A DNA stretch of 43,544 nucleotides from Pseudomonadota bacterium (GCA_023425645.1 JAFACG010000031.1:1-43544), one strand, 5' to 3'. Numbered from the stretch's first letter, positions 16,279 through 24,586 are shown. Program-made: numbers and translations. The notes: generated by a model not told the origin, from the letters alone.

Positions 16279-17178
16279 TCAGGCGTCCAGGCCTATGTCC
16301 AGGACCCGGGCGCTATGGGTGATCCAGCCCACGGCGATGCGGTCCACCCCGCAGCGCGCGATCTGCACGGCGGTTTCGGGCGTGATGCGGCCCGAGGCCT
16401 CGGTCTTGGCCCGGCCGGCGACTCGGTCCACGGCCTGTTTCAGCGTATCCGTGTCCATATTGTCCAGCAGGATGCTGTCCACGCCCAGCTCCAGGACTTC
16501 GTCCAGTTGCTCCAGCGTGTCCACCTCCACCTCTATGCATACCAGGTGGCCGATGTAGGCCCGCGCCGCTTCCACCGCCGCGCGCACCCCGCCGGCCACG
16601 GCGATGTGGTTGTCCTTGATGAGCACGGCGTCGTCCAGGCCGAAGCGGTGATTGCTGCCTCCGCCGACCCGAACCGCATACTTCTGCAGGGCGCGCATGC
16701 CCGGCATGGTCTTGCGGGTGCAGGTCACCTTGGTGCCGTAGGGCGCGATGGCGCGGGCAATGGACGCAGTGGCCGAGGCCACCCCGCTCAGATGGCCCAG
16801 GAAATTCAGGGCGCAGCGCTCGGCCGTCAGCATGGCGCGGGCCGAACCGCTGATGACGGCGATTTCCGCGCCGGGCGCCAGATCATCGCCGTCCTGCAGC
16901 CGGGCCTCGAATCGCAAGGACGGATCCAGCAGCCTGAAGGCGATGCGCGCCAGGTCCAGGCCGGCCAGCACGCCGTGCTCGCGGGCCACCAGCCGAGTCC
17001 GGGTGCGGGCCTCGGGCGACACGATGGCATCCGTCGTCAAATCGCCGGCGCGACCCAGATCCTCCTGCAGGGCGGCGCGCACCAGCGGCTCCAGGATGAC
17101 GTCCGGCAGCGGCGGGACGCGGTTCACGCCTGGGACCGTCATTTGCGCAGTCGGCGCAGTGATTTCTTTTATGCTCAT
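16279..17178 (-). CDS. nadC: Nicotinate-nucleotide pyrophosphorylase (carboxylating)
   Basis: A 299-residue quinolinate phosphoribosyltransferase, converting quinolinate and PRPP to nicotinate mononucleotide in de novo NAD synthesis. Motifs are EDLGRAGDLTTDAI near the N-terminus, AERCALNFLGHLSG, CTRKTMPGMRALQKYAV, GGSNHRFGLDDAVLIKDNH, and EVEVDTLEQL with the C-terminal SGRITPE. All expected substrate arginine and lysine residues are present. The ATG at 17178 overlaps an inverted repeat thought to be a NadQ site; an ATG twelve codons later is also possible, and neither has a strong Shine-Dalgarno. The promoter is directly upstream, after nadQ. Confidence 0.95.
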   Translation of the reverse strand: MSIKEITAPTAQMTVPGVNRVPPLPDVILEPLVRAALQEDLGRAGDLTTDAIVSPEARTRTRLVAREHGVLAGLDLARIAFRLLDPSLRFEARLQDGDDLAPGAEIAVISGSARAMLTAERCALNFLGHLSGVASATASIARAIAPYGTKVTCTRKTMPGMRALQKYAVRVGGGSNHRFGLDDAVLIKDNHIAVAGGVRAAVEAARAYIGHLVCIEVEVDTLEQLDEVLELGVDSILLDNMDTDTLKQAVDRVAGRAKTEASGRITPETAVQIARCGVDRIAVGWITHSARVLDIGLDA

Positions 17179-17189
17179 TTTGAGTATTA
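17169..17189. promoter_or_regulatory. Probable NadQ operator 1, at the nadC start
   Basis: A 9-3-9 inverted repeat TTATGCTCA-TTT-TGAGTATTA, seven of nine positions symmetrical. It has the same arm sequence and geometry as a second site 57 bp upstream and covers the nadC start codon region. Assignment to NadQ rests on the adjacent regulator gene. Confidence 0.65.
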
Positions 17190-17225
17190 AAAAGGATAAA
17201 AAGAAGGCCTGTCGGCACCATACAC

Positions 17226-17246
17226 TTATGCTATTCCTGAGCATAA
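17226..17246. promoter_or_regulatory. Probable NadQ operator 2, between -35 and -10 of nadC
   Basis: A 9-3-9 inverted repeat TTATGCTAT-TCC-TGAGCATAA, seven of nine symmetrical, sharing the TTATGCT/AGCATAA arms with operator 1. It lies within the spacer and -10 of the nadC promoter, so binding would block RNA polymerase. Confidence 0.7.
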
Positions 17247-17256
17247 AAGCTGTCAA
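17228..17256 (-). promoter_or_regulatory. nadC promoter
   Basis: On the minus strand, a perfect TTGACA (complement of 17251-17256) is followed after 17 bp by TAGCAT (complement of 17228-17233). Transcription should begin near 17221, about 45 bases before the nadC ATG. The spacer holds a symmetrical operator, which indicates repression. Confidence 0.72.
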
Positions 17257-17280
17257 GCCGCAGGCCTTGCCCTCTTCCTC

Positions 17281-18225
17281 CTAGCGGGCCTGTTTGGCCA
17301 GCGGGAGCTTGCTGCCGGAAATAGCGCGCTCCAGCAGCACGTCGCCCCGGAACCGGAACAGTTTGGCGGGCCTGCCCGAGCCGCCCAGGCTCATGGCGCC
17401 CGTCTCTTCCACCAGGGCCTGCTGCTCGATCAGGCGCCGGAAATTCTGCTTGTGCAGGCCTCGGCCCGCCAGCGCTTCCACCGCCTGTTGCAGTTGCAGC
17501 AAGGTGAATTCCGGCGGCATCAGCTCGAACACCACGGGCCGGTACTTGATCTTGGCCCGCAGGCGAGCCAGGCCCGTGGCCAGGATGCGCCGATGATCGT
17601 GCATCATGGGCAGCCCCAGGCGGTTCTCCTGTCCCACCGCATCCGGACGCGGTTCGCGGCGGCGGATCGCCTCCGGCAGCAAACCCGCCTCGTACAGCAA
17701 TTCGTAGCGCTGCAGCACGAAATCCTCGTTCCAGGTCGCGCCCTCCAGACCGAAGCTGTAGGCCACGCGCTGGCGGCGTATGGCCTGCGCTTCCGGATCC
17801 TGGTCGCACCACTGCATCAGGGCGGGCGCGATCAGGTCCTGGATAAGGGCGGGCGCGCCCTGGCGCCAATCCTCCCAGGGGAAGTAGCGATAGCAATCCT
17901 GCCAGATGACCTGGGCGACGTCCGGCCGTCCCACTTCGCGCGTCAGCCCCACATAGCTGACCGACACCACGCGCGCCCCGTGGGCGTCGAAGCGGTCCCG
18001 GTCCGCAAAGGTGTAGAGCTGCTCCACATAGCCCAGGGGATGATGGGTCTGCGCCTCCACCCAATCGCGCAGGCCGGTCTGCAAGGAACGGTGCGCCTGC
18101 TGGAAAGGGCCGGCCGGCAGGGCCTTGCCCGCATCCGTCGTCAGCACGCGCGGCTCGCCATCAGTGACGGCGACCAGTACGGCCACCAGCTCGGCGCTGA
18201 CGGCGGGCTCCTGCAGTTCGATCAC
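17281..18225 (-). CDS. nadQ: NadQ-type NAD biosynthesis transcriptional regulator
   Basis: A 314-residue protein of the COG4111 type, a Nudix-like ligand domain joined to a winged helix. The first half has VAVLVAVTDGEPRVLTTDAG, PFQQAHRSLQTGLRDWVE, LGYVEQLYTFADRDR and VSVSYVGLTR; no functional Nudix box is seen. The C-terminal part (KYRPVVFELMPPEFTLLQLQ, then LHKQNFRRLIEQQALVEETG) is the DNA-binding wing. This matches regulators of NAD synthesis, and nadC follows 100 bp downstream with two matching inverted repeats. A GTG start is chosen because AAGGAG lies seven bases upstream and the conserved sequence begins there; upstream codons look non-coding. NrtR is a related but shorter alternative. 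Confidence 0.85.
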   Translation of the reverse strand: MIELQEPAVSAELVAVLVAVTDGEPRVLTTDAGKALPAGPFQQAHRSLQTGLRDWVEAQTHHPLGYVEQLYTFADRDRFDAHGARVVSVSYVGLTREVGRPDVAQVIWQDCYRYFPWEDWRQGAPALIQDLIAPALMQWCDQDPEAQAIRRQRVAYSFGLEGATWNEDFVLQRYELLYEAGLLPEAIRRREPRPDAVGQENRLGLPMMHDHRRILATGLARLRAKIKYRPVVFELMPPEFTLLQLQQAVEALAGRGLHKQNFRRLIEQQALVEETGAMSLGGSGRPAKLFRFRGDVLLERAISGSKLPLAKQAR

Positions 18226-18623
18226 ATGCTCTCCTTGAAAACCGCGCCCGCAAGCGGGCGGCGTCGCCGAATTATAAACGCAGCACATACGGCGCCGAAC
18301 CAACACACGAGCCCGACGCGTGACGATGAACAAGCGGCAAAATATACCGATGAAAAAATACATATCTAAAGAAAAAAAGCGACCATCCGTAAAGCTGATA
18401 AACCCTATTTCTAAAACGTTATGTCAGTTCAAGCCGCCGGTCAGACACCGGATATGCGCCTAGTTTCTGCTTTTGCCGTTGTCAGCCATTCGCAAAAATA
18501 GAGAGATTTGTGTGGTTTAAGGTCATATTCAGAAAAAGACTTGCCCGTGCGTGCGTCTCCCGACGATTTCCGTCGGTTCGACTGACCCCGAACATCACAC
18601 GTAGTGTTCCTGCAGGATGTTGA
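18226..18623. other. Divergent intergenic region between nadQ and the first chemoreceptor
   Basis: No gene is supported here. On the minus strand a TATAAT (complement of 18271-18276) about 45 bp before the nadQ start is a candidate -10, with only a weak TTCGGC 17 bp upstream. A GC-rich perfect palindrome (18245-18260, CGCCCGCAAGCGGGCG apart from the central two bases) lies between that box and nadQ. On the plus strand TCAA-N15-CCGGATAT at 18427-18453 loosely resembles a flagellar sigma-28 promoter for the chemoreceptor. A small hairpin (CCGACG/CGTCGG) occurs near 18560. Confidence 0.4.
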
Positions 18624-20354
18624 ATGCGTAAGAATTTTCCCGTTACCCAGGACGAGGTGCGTGTCCGGGCTGATCAGTACCTGATTTCCAAGACGGACCT
18701 GAAAGGCCGCATCACCTACGCCAATGCCGCGTTCATCGCCATCAGCGGCTTCTCGCGCGAGGAACTGGTCGGCAAGGCGCACAATATCGTGCGCCATCCG
18801 GACATGCCGCCCGAGGCCTTCCAGGACCTGTGGGACACGCTGCAGAAAGAACGCCCCTGGATGGGCGTGGTCAAGAACCGCCGCAAGGACGGCGGCTTCT
18901 ACTGGGTCTACGCCATGGCGGTGCCCATCTACGAGAACGGCGCCGTCACCGGCTACGCCTCGGTGCGGGTCAAGCCCACCCAGGAACAGATCGAGCAAGC
19001 CGACCAGTTCTACCGCGCCATCAACGAAGGACGCGCACAAGGCTATCGCGTGTTCGAAGGCCGCAAGGTGCCCACAGGCTGGCGGCGCGGCCTGCAGCTG
19101 CTGCGCAAGCCCTTCAGCAATTCGTTGCGCGCCAGCCTGTTCCGCATGGGCGCCCTGGCGCTGGCCACGACCGGCACGGCCCTGTACTTCGCCCTGACCG
19201 GCGGCGTTCCCCAAGGCTCGGGCCTGTGGCTGACGGGCGGCCTGTGCCTGGCCAGCGCCGCCATGATGGCCTATGGCTGGCTGATCGCCCAGCGCGTCAT
19301 CCGCCCGCTGGACCAGGCCTCCCTGATCGCCCAGCAGATCGCCACCGGCAACCTGCAACTGGACATCGACATCGGCGCGAGCGAAGGAAATTCGGAAATC
19401 GGGCAGCTCTACTTCTGCCTGGACCTGATGCGCAAGAGCCTGGTGGGCATCGCCAGCGACGCCCGCCATGGCATCGAGGCGTCCATCCATGCCGCCCGCA
19501 TCCTGGAGGTGAACAACACCAATCTGGCGGCGCGTACCGAGGACCAGGCCGCCTCCCTGCAGGAGACCGCCGCCAGCATGGAAGAGCTGACCGTGACCGT
19601 GCGCCAGAACGCCGACAACGCCAACCAGGCCAGCCAGCTGGCCGACGCCAGCATGCATATCGCGCAACGCGGCGGCGCCGTGGTCAACGAAGTGGTGCAG
19701 ACCATGCAGGGCATACACGACAGCTCGCGGCGCATCGGCGATATCGTGACCGTGATCGAAGGCATCGCCTTCCAGACCAACATCCTGGCCTTGAACGCGG
19801 CGGTCGAATCGGCGCGCGCGGGCGAGGCCGGACGCGGCTTTGCCGTGGTGGCCGGCGAAGTGCGCAGCCTGGCCCAGAAGAGTTCGCAGGCCGCCGGCGA
19901 GATCAAGATCCTGATTGATGAATCGGTAGGCCGCATGGCCAAAGGCGCCGAACAAGCCGCCCGCGCCGGCGACACCATGGAAGAAATCGTGGATTCGGTC
20001 AAGCGCGTGACGGACATCATCGGCGAGATCTCAACCGCTTCCATCGAACAGGCCAGCGGCCTGGACCAGATCAATCAGGCCATGGCCAAGATGGACGGAG
20101 TCACGCAGCAGAACGCCGCCCTGGTCCAGGACCTGGGCAACACCATGAGCGATCTGGCCCAGGAAGCGTCGGAACTGGCCGACGCCATCAAGGCCCTGAA
20201 CACGGGCGAAGACGGCAAGGCCGACACGGCGCCCCCGGCCGCCCGCCTCTCCCGGGCCCCTGCCCCGCAGGTGCTTTCCTACCAGCCCTCGCCGGCCGCT
20301 GTCGTGCCCAGCGCGCGAACGGCATCGGCCCGGCTGAGCGCCGTGCGCCGCTGA
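18624..20354 (+). CDS. PAS-domain methyl-accepting chemotaxis protein, Aer-like
   Basis: A 576-residue aerotaxis-type receptor. Residues ~15-125 are a PAS domain closely patterned on E. coli Aer (TDLKGRITYANAAF, ELVGKAHNIVRHPDMP, WMGVVKNRRKDGGFYWV). A short hydrophobic pair at ~170-220 anchors it to the membrane with almost no periplasmic loop. A HAMP segment follows (AQRVIRPLDQASLIAQQIATG), then the MCP signalling hairpin (~300-530) with the tip GIAFQTNILALNAAVESARA. Aer binds FAD and senses redox change. The C-terminus is alanine/proline-rich with no clear CheR/B pentapeptide. A paralogue follows 290 bp downstream. Confidence 0.93.
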   Translation: MRKNFPVTQDEVRVRADQYLISKTDLKGRITYANAAFIAISGFSREELVGKAHNIVRHPDMPPEAFQDLWDTLQKERPWMGVVKNRRKDGGFYWVYAMAVPIYENGAVTGYASVRVKPTQEQIEQADQFYRAINEGRAQGYRVFEGRKVPTGWRRGLQLLRKPFSNSLRASLFRMGALALATTGTALYFALTGGVPQGSGLWLTGGLCLASAAMMAYGWLIAQRVIRPLDQASLIAQQIATGNLQLDIDIGASEGNSEIGQLYFCLDLMRKSLVGIASDARHGIEASIHAARILEVNNTNLAARTEDQAASLQETAASMEELTVTVRQNADNANQASQLADASMHIAQRGGAVVNEVVQTMQGIHDSSRRIGDIVTVIEGIAFQTNILALNAAVESARAGEAGRGFAVVAGEVRSLAQKSSQAAGEIKILIDESVGRMAKGAEQAARAGDTMEEIVDSVKRVTDIIGEISTASIEQASGLDQINQAMAKMDGVTQQNAALVQDLGNTMSDLAQEASELADAIKALNTGEDGKADTAPPAARLSRAPAPQVLSYQPSPAAVVPSARTASARLSAVRR

Positions 20355-20363
20355 AGCGCCAAA

Positions 20364-20400
20364 ACAGGGTCGGATACCGTGGCAGGATTTCCGACCCTGT
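20364..20400. terminator. Stem-loop between the two chemoreceptor genes
   Basis: An 11-bp perfect stem (ACAGGGTCGGA at 20364-20374 and its complement at 20390-20400) with a 15-base loop begins ten bases after the first receptor's stop. There is no T run after it on the plus strand, and only four T on the minus strand, so it is a weak or rho-assisted terminator or an RNA-stabilising hairpin. Confidence 0.5.
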
Positions 20401-20645
20401 CAATACTGACAGCTAGACAAATTCAAAAAACTTCCGAACAAAAGCCGGATTCAGCGTCCGCGATAAAAATAAAATAAATAAATCAAGCGCATGTGAAAAA
20501 AGCGCGGAGTGCTTAAGACAATTATCTGCCTCGTCATCATCGTGACACTTTTGGATTCCATGATTAACACGATGTAATAGGCCGACGCAGGTCAGTAACA
20601 TAAGGGGTTGCGTTCCCTGTTGCTTAGCCCTCCATAGGCCTGATC

Positions 20646-22298
20646 ATGCGCGAAAACCACCCCATCACCCCACATGAAACTCAGGTGCCCGACAAGGTCT
20701 ACCTGATCTCCAAGACGGACCTGCAAGGCCGCATCACCTACGCCAATCCCGCCTTCATCGAAATCAGCGGTTACAGCCACGGCGAGCTCATCGGCTCGCA
20801 TCACAACATCGTGCGCCATCCCCACATGCCGCCCGTCCTGTTCCAGGACCTGTGGCAGACCTTGAAACAGCAGCGTCCCTGGTCGGGTCTGATCAAGAAC
20901 CGGCGCAAGGACGGGGGCTTCTACTGGGTCAAGGCGCGCGTCATTCCCCTGCTTGAAAACGGCCGGGTCAGCGGCTACGCCTCCGTGCGCGTGCGGCCCG
21001 ACGCGCAGGAAATCCGCGAAGCCGAACATCTGTATCAGGCCATCAATGAACAGGGCCTGCGCGGTTTCCGCATCCGGGAAGGCCGCCTGCAATCCACCGG
21101 CTGGCGCGCGACGGCGCGCGCCATGCTGCAGCCGCTGAACCGCAGCCTGCGCGCCAGCCTGCTGCGCTTCGGCCTGCTGACCGGCGGCCTGCTGGCCCTG
21201 TGCGCAGCCCTGCTGGCCGGCAGCGGCGCCTCCGCGGCCTACCTGGCCGGCGGGCTGGGCGCCCTGGGTGCGGCGGGGCTGGCCACCCTGGCCTACGGCT
21301 GGGTGGTGGCCCAGCGCATGATGCGGCCGCTGCAAAGCGCCACCCACATCGCCCAGCAGATCGCCACCGGCAACCTGCTGATCGAACTGAATCCGCAGCA
21401 CACGCGCAGCCAGGAAGTCGCCCAGCTCTACTTCTACATGGACATGATGCGCAAAAGCCTGCTGGGCCTGGCGCGCGACGTGCACCAGGGCATACAGGCA
21501 TCGCTGGACGTGTCGACCCGCCTGGAGGACGGCAACCGCCAACTTTCCAGCCGGACTTCGGCCCAATCCGGTTCACTGCAACGCACCGCGGCCAGCATGG
21601 AACAACTGACCATGACCGTGCAGCAGACCGCCGACAACGCCCGCCTGGCCAACAAGCTGGCCGGCCAAAGCCTGTCCACGGCCCGGCGCGGCGGAGAAGT
21701 CGTGCAGGACATGGTCAACACCATGCAGGACATTCACAACAGTTCCGAGCGCATCGGCGACATCGTCACCATAATCGAGGGCCTGGCCTTCCAGACCAAC
21801 ATCCTAGCGCTGAACGCCGCCGTGGAATCGGCCCGCGCCGGCGAGGCCGGCAAGGGCTTTGCGGTGGTGGCGGGCGAAGTGCGCAGCCTGGCCCAGAAAA
21901 GCGCCCAGGCGGCGGGCGAGATCAAGGCCCTGGTGGACGATTCCCTGCAGCGCATGGCCACCGGGGCGCGCCACGCCGATCGGGCAGGCGCCACCATGGA
22001 CGAGATCATGCAGTCGGTCTCGGACGTCACCCACCTGATCAACGAAATCTCCACCGCCTCGGGCGAACAGGCCAGCGGGCTGGCGCAGATCAACGAAGCG
22101 GTCTCCCACATGGACCAGGACACCAACGACAACGCCGATCTGGCGCGCAACCTGGGCGACACCGTCAGCCAGCTCAGCCGGCAGGCGCTGGAATTGAAGC
22201 TGTCCATCCAACTGCTGAACACCGGTCATGGGCGCTCCACCTACGTCCCCGACCCTGGCACCACGCAGGACCCCATTCCCTTGTTGAAAGTGGCCTGA
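20646..22298 (+). CDS. Second PAS-domain methyl-accepting chemotaxis protein, Aer-like
   Basis: A 550-residue paralogue of the preceding receptor with the same architecture. The PAS domain is at ~15-125 (SKTDLQGRITYANPAF, HHNIVRHPHMPPVLFQD, WSGLIKNRRKDGGFYWV), the membrane hairpin at ~170-220, then HAMP and a signalling hairpin with GLAFQTNILALNAAVESARA. The two proteins are nearly identical at the PAS core and the hairpin tip but diverge in the membrane region and C-terminus, which suggests an older tandem duplication. The upstream 291-bp gap is AT-rich and would hold its own promoter. Confidence 0.93.
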   Translation: MRENHPITPHETQVPDKVYLISKTDLQGRITYANPAFIEISGYSHGELIGSHHNIVRHPHMPPVLFQDLWQTLKQQRPWSGLIKNRRKDGGFYWVKARVIPLLENGRVSGYASVRVRPDAQEIREAEHLYQAINEQGLRGFRIREGRLQSTGWRATARAMLQPLNRSLRASLLRFGLLTGGLLALCAALLAGSGASAAYLAGGLGALGAAGLATLAYGWVVAQRMMRPLQSATHIAQQIATGNLLIELNPQHTRSQEVAQLYFYMDMMRKSLLGLARDVHQGIQASLDVSTRLEDGNRQLSSRTSAQSGSLQRTAASMEQLTMTVQQTADNARLANKLAGQSLSTARRGGEVVQDMVNTMQDIHNSSERIGDIVTIIEGLAFQTNILALNAAVESARAGEAGKGFAVVAGEVRSLAQKSAQAAGEIKALVDDSLQRMATGARHADRAGATMDEIMQSVSDVTHLINEISTASGEQASGLAQINEAVSHMDQDTNDNADLARNLGDTVSQLSRQALELKLSIQLLNTGHGRSTYVPDPGTTQDPIPLLKVA

Positions 22299-22557
22299 TC
22301 AAGGGCGCAGACGCCGATCGCAGAACGATGGCATGAACGGACATGATCCCACTGACCGCCGGGTGTCGCCGGCGGCCCTGGACGCGGGACGCCGCCCCGA
22401 ACGGCCACGCCCCATGAACCTCTGACCGGCTGGCTTGGGGGCCGGCAGGACCGCTTGCCCTCCTCCTCAGCCTGTGCTGCACTAGAGCTTCACATTCCGC
22501 CCGCGCTTTTCGGCTGGAAATGCCTCGTCGACCAGGCAGAAAGCGCCGGACGTCCCC
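22299..22557. other. Gap before the truncated Ada/Ogt domain
   Basis: I see no clear gene or terminator here. The last ~40 bases are in frame with the Ada/Ogt domain and read like its missing upstream part; further upstream the match is lost. It may be the eroded 5' end of an Ada gene. Confidence 0.35.
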
Positions 22558-22842
22558 ATGGAACTGCACGGCACCGACTTCCAGCTCAAGGTCTGGAACG
22601 TCCTGCGCCGGATCCCGCCCGGCCAGACGCGCAGCTATACCGACATCGCCCGCGCCATCGGCGAGCCCGCCGCCACCCGCGCCGTCGCCCGCGCCTGCGC
22701 CTCCAACCCCATCGCCCTGCTCATCCCCTGCCACCGCATCCTGCGCAGCGACGGCGGCATCACCGGCTACCGTTGGGGCGTGGAGCGCAAGAAAGCCATG
22801 ATCCGGCACGAAAAGGAGTTCACGGCGAATGCCGGCAAGTAA
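22558..22842 (+). CDS. Ada/Ogt C-terminal methyltransferase domain, N-terminally truncated
   Basis: A 94-residue protein equal to the C-terminal DNA-binding domain of O6-alkylguanine-DNA alkyltransferase. It shows FQLKVWNVLRRIPPGQTRSY, the recognition helix (ATRAVARACASNPIALL), and the active site IPCHRIL with the acceptor cysteine intact, then GGITGYRWGVERKKAM. Full Ogt is ~160 residues and Ada ~350. The frame stays open upstream and reads KAPDVPMELHGTDFQ, like the strand that precedes this domain in Ada, so the ATG at 22558 may be an internal methionine of a once longer gene. It may still repair alkylated guanine weakly, or be a remnant. No Shine-Dalgarno is clear. Confidence 0.65.
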   Translation: MELHGTDFQLKVWNVLRRIPPGQTRSYTDIARAIGEPAATRAVARACASNPIALLIPCHRILRSDGGITGYRWGVERKKAMIRHEKEFTANAGK

Positions 22843-22871
22843 CGCTTTTGCGTGGACTTGGAACAGAAAGG

Positions 22872-24188
22872 TCACACCAGACCGAACATCAATAGCGCAT
22901 GCAGCGCAACACCCACCAGGCCGCCCACCAGCGTGCCATTGAAACGGATAAATTGCAGGTCGGTGCCCACGCTCAACTCCAGTTCGCGCACCAAGTCCAT
23001 ATCATCCCAGTTGCGCACCGTACGTGAAATATGGTCTTTCGCGCCTTCGCGCAGATGCTCGGCCAGGCCCGCCGCGGCGGACAGCATGTGTTCGTTCAAG
23101 GTGGCCCGCAGCTCTTCATCCTTTTCCAGGCGCTGTCCCAGGTCCTGCGCCAACTGGCGCAGATGCGCGGCGACCGCGGAATCGTCCCTGTCCAGGTCGG
23201 TGCGCAAGGTTCTGATGACTTCATTCCACAGGCCATCGATATAGGCGCCGAACTCCCCATGCTCTAGAAGACGTTGCTTGATAGACTCCACCTGTTCGAT
23301 CAGTGCGGGATCGCGTCCCAGCCGCTGTATGTACGTCTCCACCCAGCGCTCATAATCCTGGCGCAACTCGTGATCGGGCTGGCAGAGAATGTCCTGCAGC
23401 TCGTCCACCAAGGCGCGCGCCAGCTTGTCGGCCAGCTTGCCCGATAGATCGTCCACCGAGGCGACCACCCCCACAAGCTTCAGGATGCCGGGCCATTCGT
23501 TCTGGGCATGACGCAGCAGGACGCCGGCAACGCGCTGCCTGACGGCCTCGTCCGCCAGGTAAAGGCCCAGCTGCTGCAAGACCTCGTCCAGCAGCCTCTG
23601 ATGGCGGCCATTGCGAGTCAGCAGGCCCAGGATCTCGGATGCCGTGCCTGCAAGGTTCCAGCGCAGCAGGTACGCTCGCAGGCCGTCCGTCAGCGCCTGC
23701 TTGACGCTTTGTTCATCCAGCAGACGCAAGGCTTCACGCAGGCCCGTCCGCATATAGGCCGCCGCTTTCCCGCTTTGCTCCGGCCGGGACAGCCACTGCC
23801 CCAGCCGCGCCGCCGGGTCCAGGGCTCGCAGCTTCTCCAGGATGGCGGCGGAGTCCAGGAAATGATCGCGCACGAACACGGCCAGGCTGTCGCCCAGACT
23901 GTTCTTCTTGTTGGGAATGATGGCCGTATGCGGCAAAGGCAGCCCCAAGGGCCGCCTGAACAAGGCCACGACCGCGAACCAGTCGGCCAATGCCCCGACG
24001 GTGGCGGCCTCGCTGAAGGCCCGCAGCCAGGGCCACAGACCCGCCCCCGGCGCCGCCTCGCCCTGACGCATCATGGCGTGGCTCAGCAGGAACAGGCAGA
24101 TGGTCAACGCCAGCAAAGCCAGCGCGCCAAGCTTCATCTTGCGCAGGCGGCGTTCGGAGGTGGATAAAGACGAGAAGGGTTTTGTCAT
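22872..24188 (-). CDS. DUF445 family inner-membrane protein (YjiN-like)
   Basis: A 438-residue protein of the DUF445 family. It begins with one or two N-terminal membrane segments (KLGALALLALTICLFLLSHAM) and the conserved ALADWFAVVALFRRPLGLPLPHTAIIPNKK block. A long helical part follows, with repeated FLD/LRAL-type segments, and the C-terminus carries a last hydrophobic segment (GTLVGGLVGVALHALLMF). This N-in, C-anchored layout is typical. Function is unknown; a membrane-linked role is assumed. The ATG at 24188 precedes the conserved part; a farther ATG 22 codons upstream has unconvincing sequence. Confidence 0.85.
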   Translation of the reverse strand: MTKPFSSLSTSERRLRKMKLGALALLALTICLFLLSHAMMRQGEAAPGAGLWPWLRAFSEAATVGALADWFAVVALFRRPLGLPLPHTAIIPNKKNSLGDSLAVFVRDHFLDSAAILEKLRALDPAARLGQWLSRPEQSGKAAAYMRTGLREALRLLDEQSVKQALTDGLRAYLLRWNLAGTASEILGLLTRNGRHQRLLDEVLQQLGLYLADEAVRQRVAGVLLRHAQNEWPGILKLVGVVASVDDLSGKLADKLARALVDELQDILCQPDHELRQDYERWVETYIQRLGRDPALIEQVESIKQRLLEHGEFGAYIDGLWNEVIRTLRTDLDRDDSAVAAHLRQLAQDLGQRLEKDEELRATLNEHMLSAAAGLAEHLREGAKDHISRTVRNWDDMDLVRELELSVGTDLQFIRFNGTLVGGLVGVALHALLMFGLV

Positions 24189-24372
24189 TAGGATGAGTTG
24201 ATGAACCGCCGACGAAAAATAACAGCGTCCTGCACTCCCTCCAGCTTCCTGCACAAAGCCTAGTTTTTAAGCCGCACCTAGCAGCACAGGCCAACCCGCT
24301 AAACGCTCCTCAACCCATGCAGTAGCCAAAATCGAAAGCACTACAAAAACATACTATATTCAATACAGCTTC
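24189..24372. other. Gap between DUF445 gene and the end of the srf operon
   Basis: AT-rich stretch that should hold the DUF445 promoter and the end of the srf transcript. I see no clear rho-independent terminator on the minus strand. Confidence 0.35.
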
Positions 24373-24534
24373 CTATTTACTACGCTTCTTGTCTCCTTTC
24401 CGTTGAGCAGGTGTTCTGTCGTTTCCTGTATTCGTCCGATGGTCATGGCCCCCGTCTTTTTTTTGCTTGCCCGTGGTAATTACACCTGAGCGAACCTGAT
24501 CCTTATCTTTGGAGAAAAAGTCAAATATGCCCAT
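24373..24534 (-). CDS. 53-aa basic protein at the end of the srf operon
   Basis: A 53-codon frame on the minus strand starts MGIFDFFSKDKDQ and continues through TGKQKKDGGHDHRTNTGNDR to TPAQRKGDKKRSK. The MGxFDFF start and the GGHDHRxNTGxDRTPAQ core look like a real conserved small family rather than chance sequence. AGGA lies about ten bases upstream. It starts 52 bp after the last VWA gene on the same strand, so it is likely the twelfth gene of the operon. It is strongly basic and probably disordered. I do not know its function. Confidence 0.65.
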   Translation of the reverse strand: MGIFDFFSKDKDQVRSGVITTGKQKKDGGHDHRTNTGNDRTPAQRKGDKKRSK

Positions 24535-24586
24535 TACGCTATGTCCTATGATGCTAACTTAAAGCCGCTCATACTAGTTTGGAATA

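Noticed and set aside
18441..19955. 504-codon minus-strand frame opposite the first chemoreceptor
   Set aside because: Antisense shadow of a conserved gene, rich in Gly/His/Gln, without recognisable motifs.
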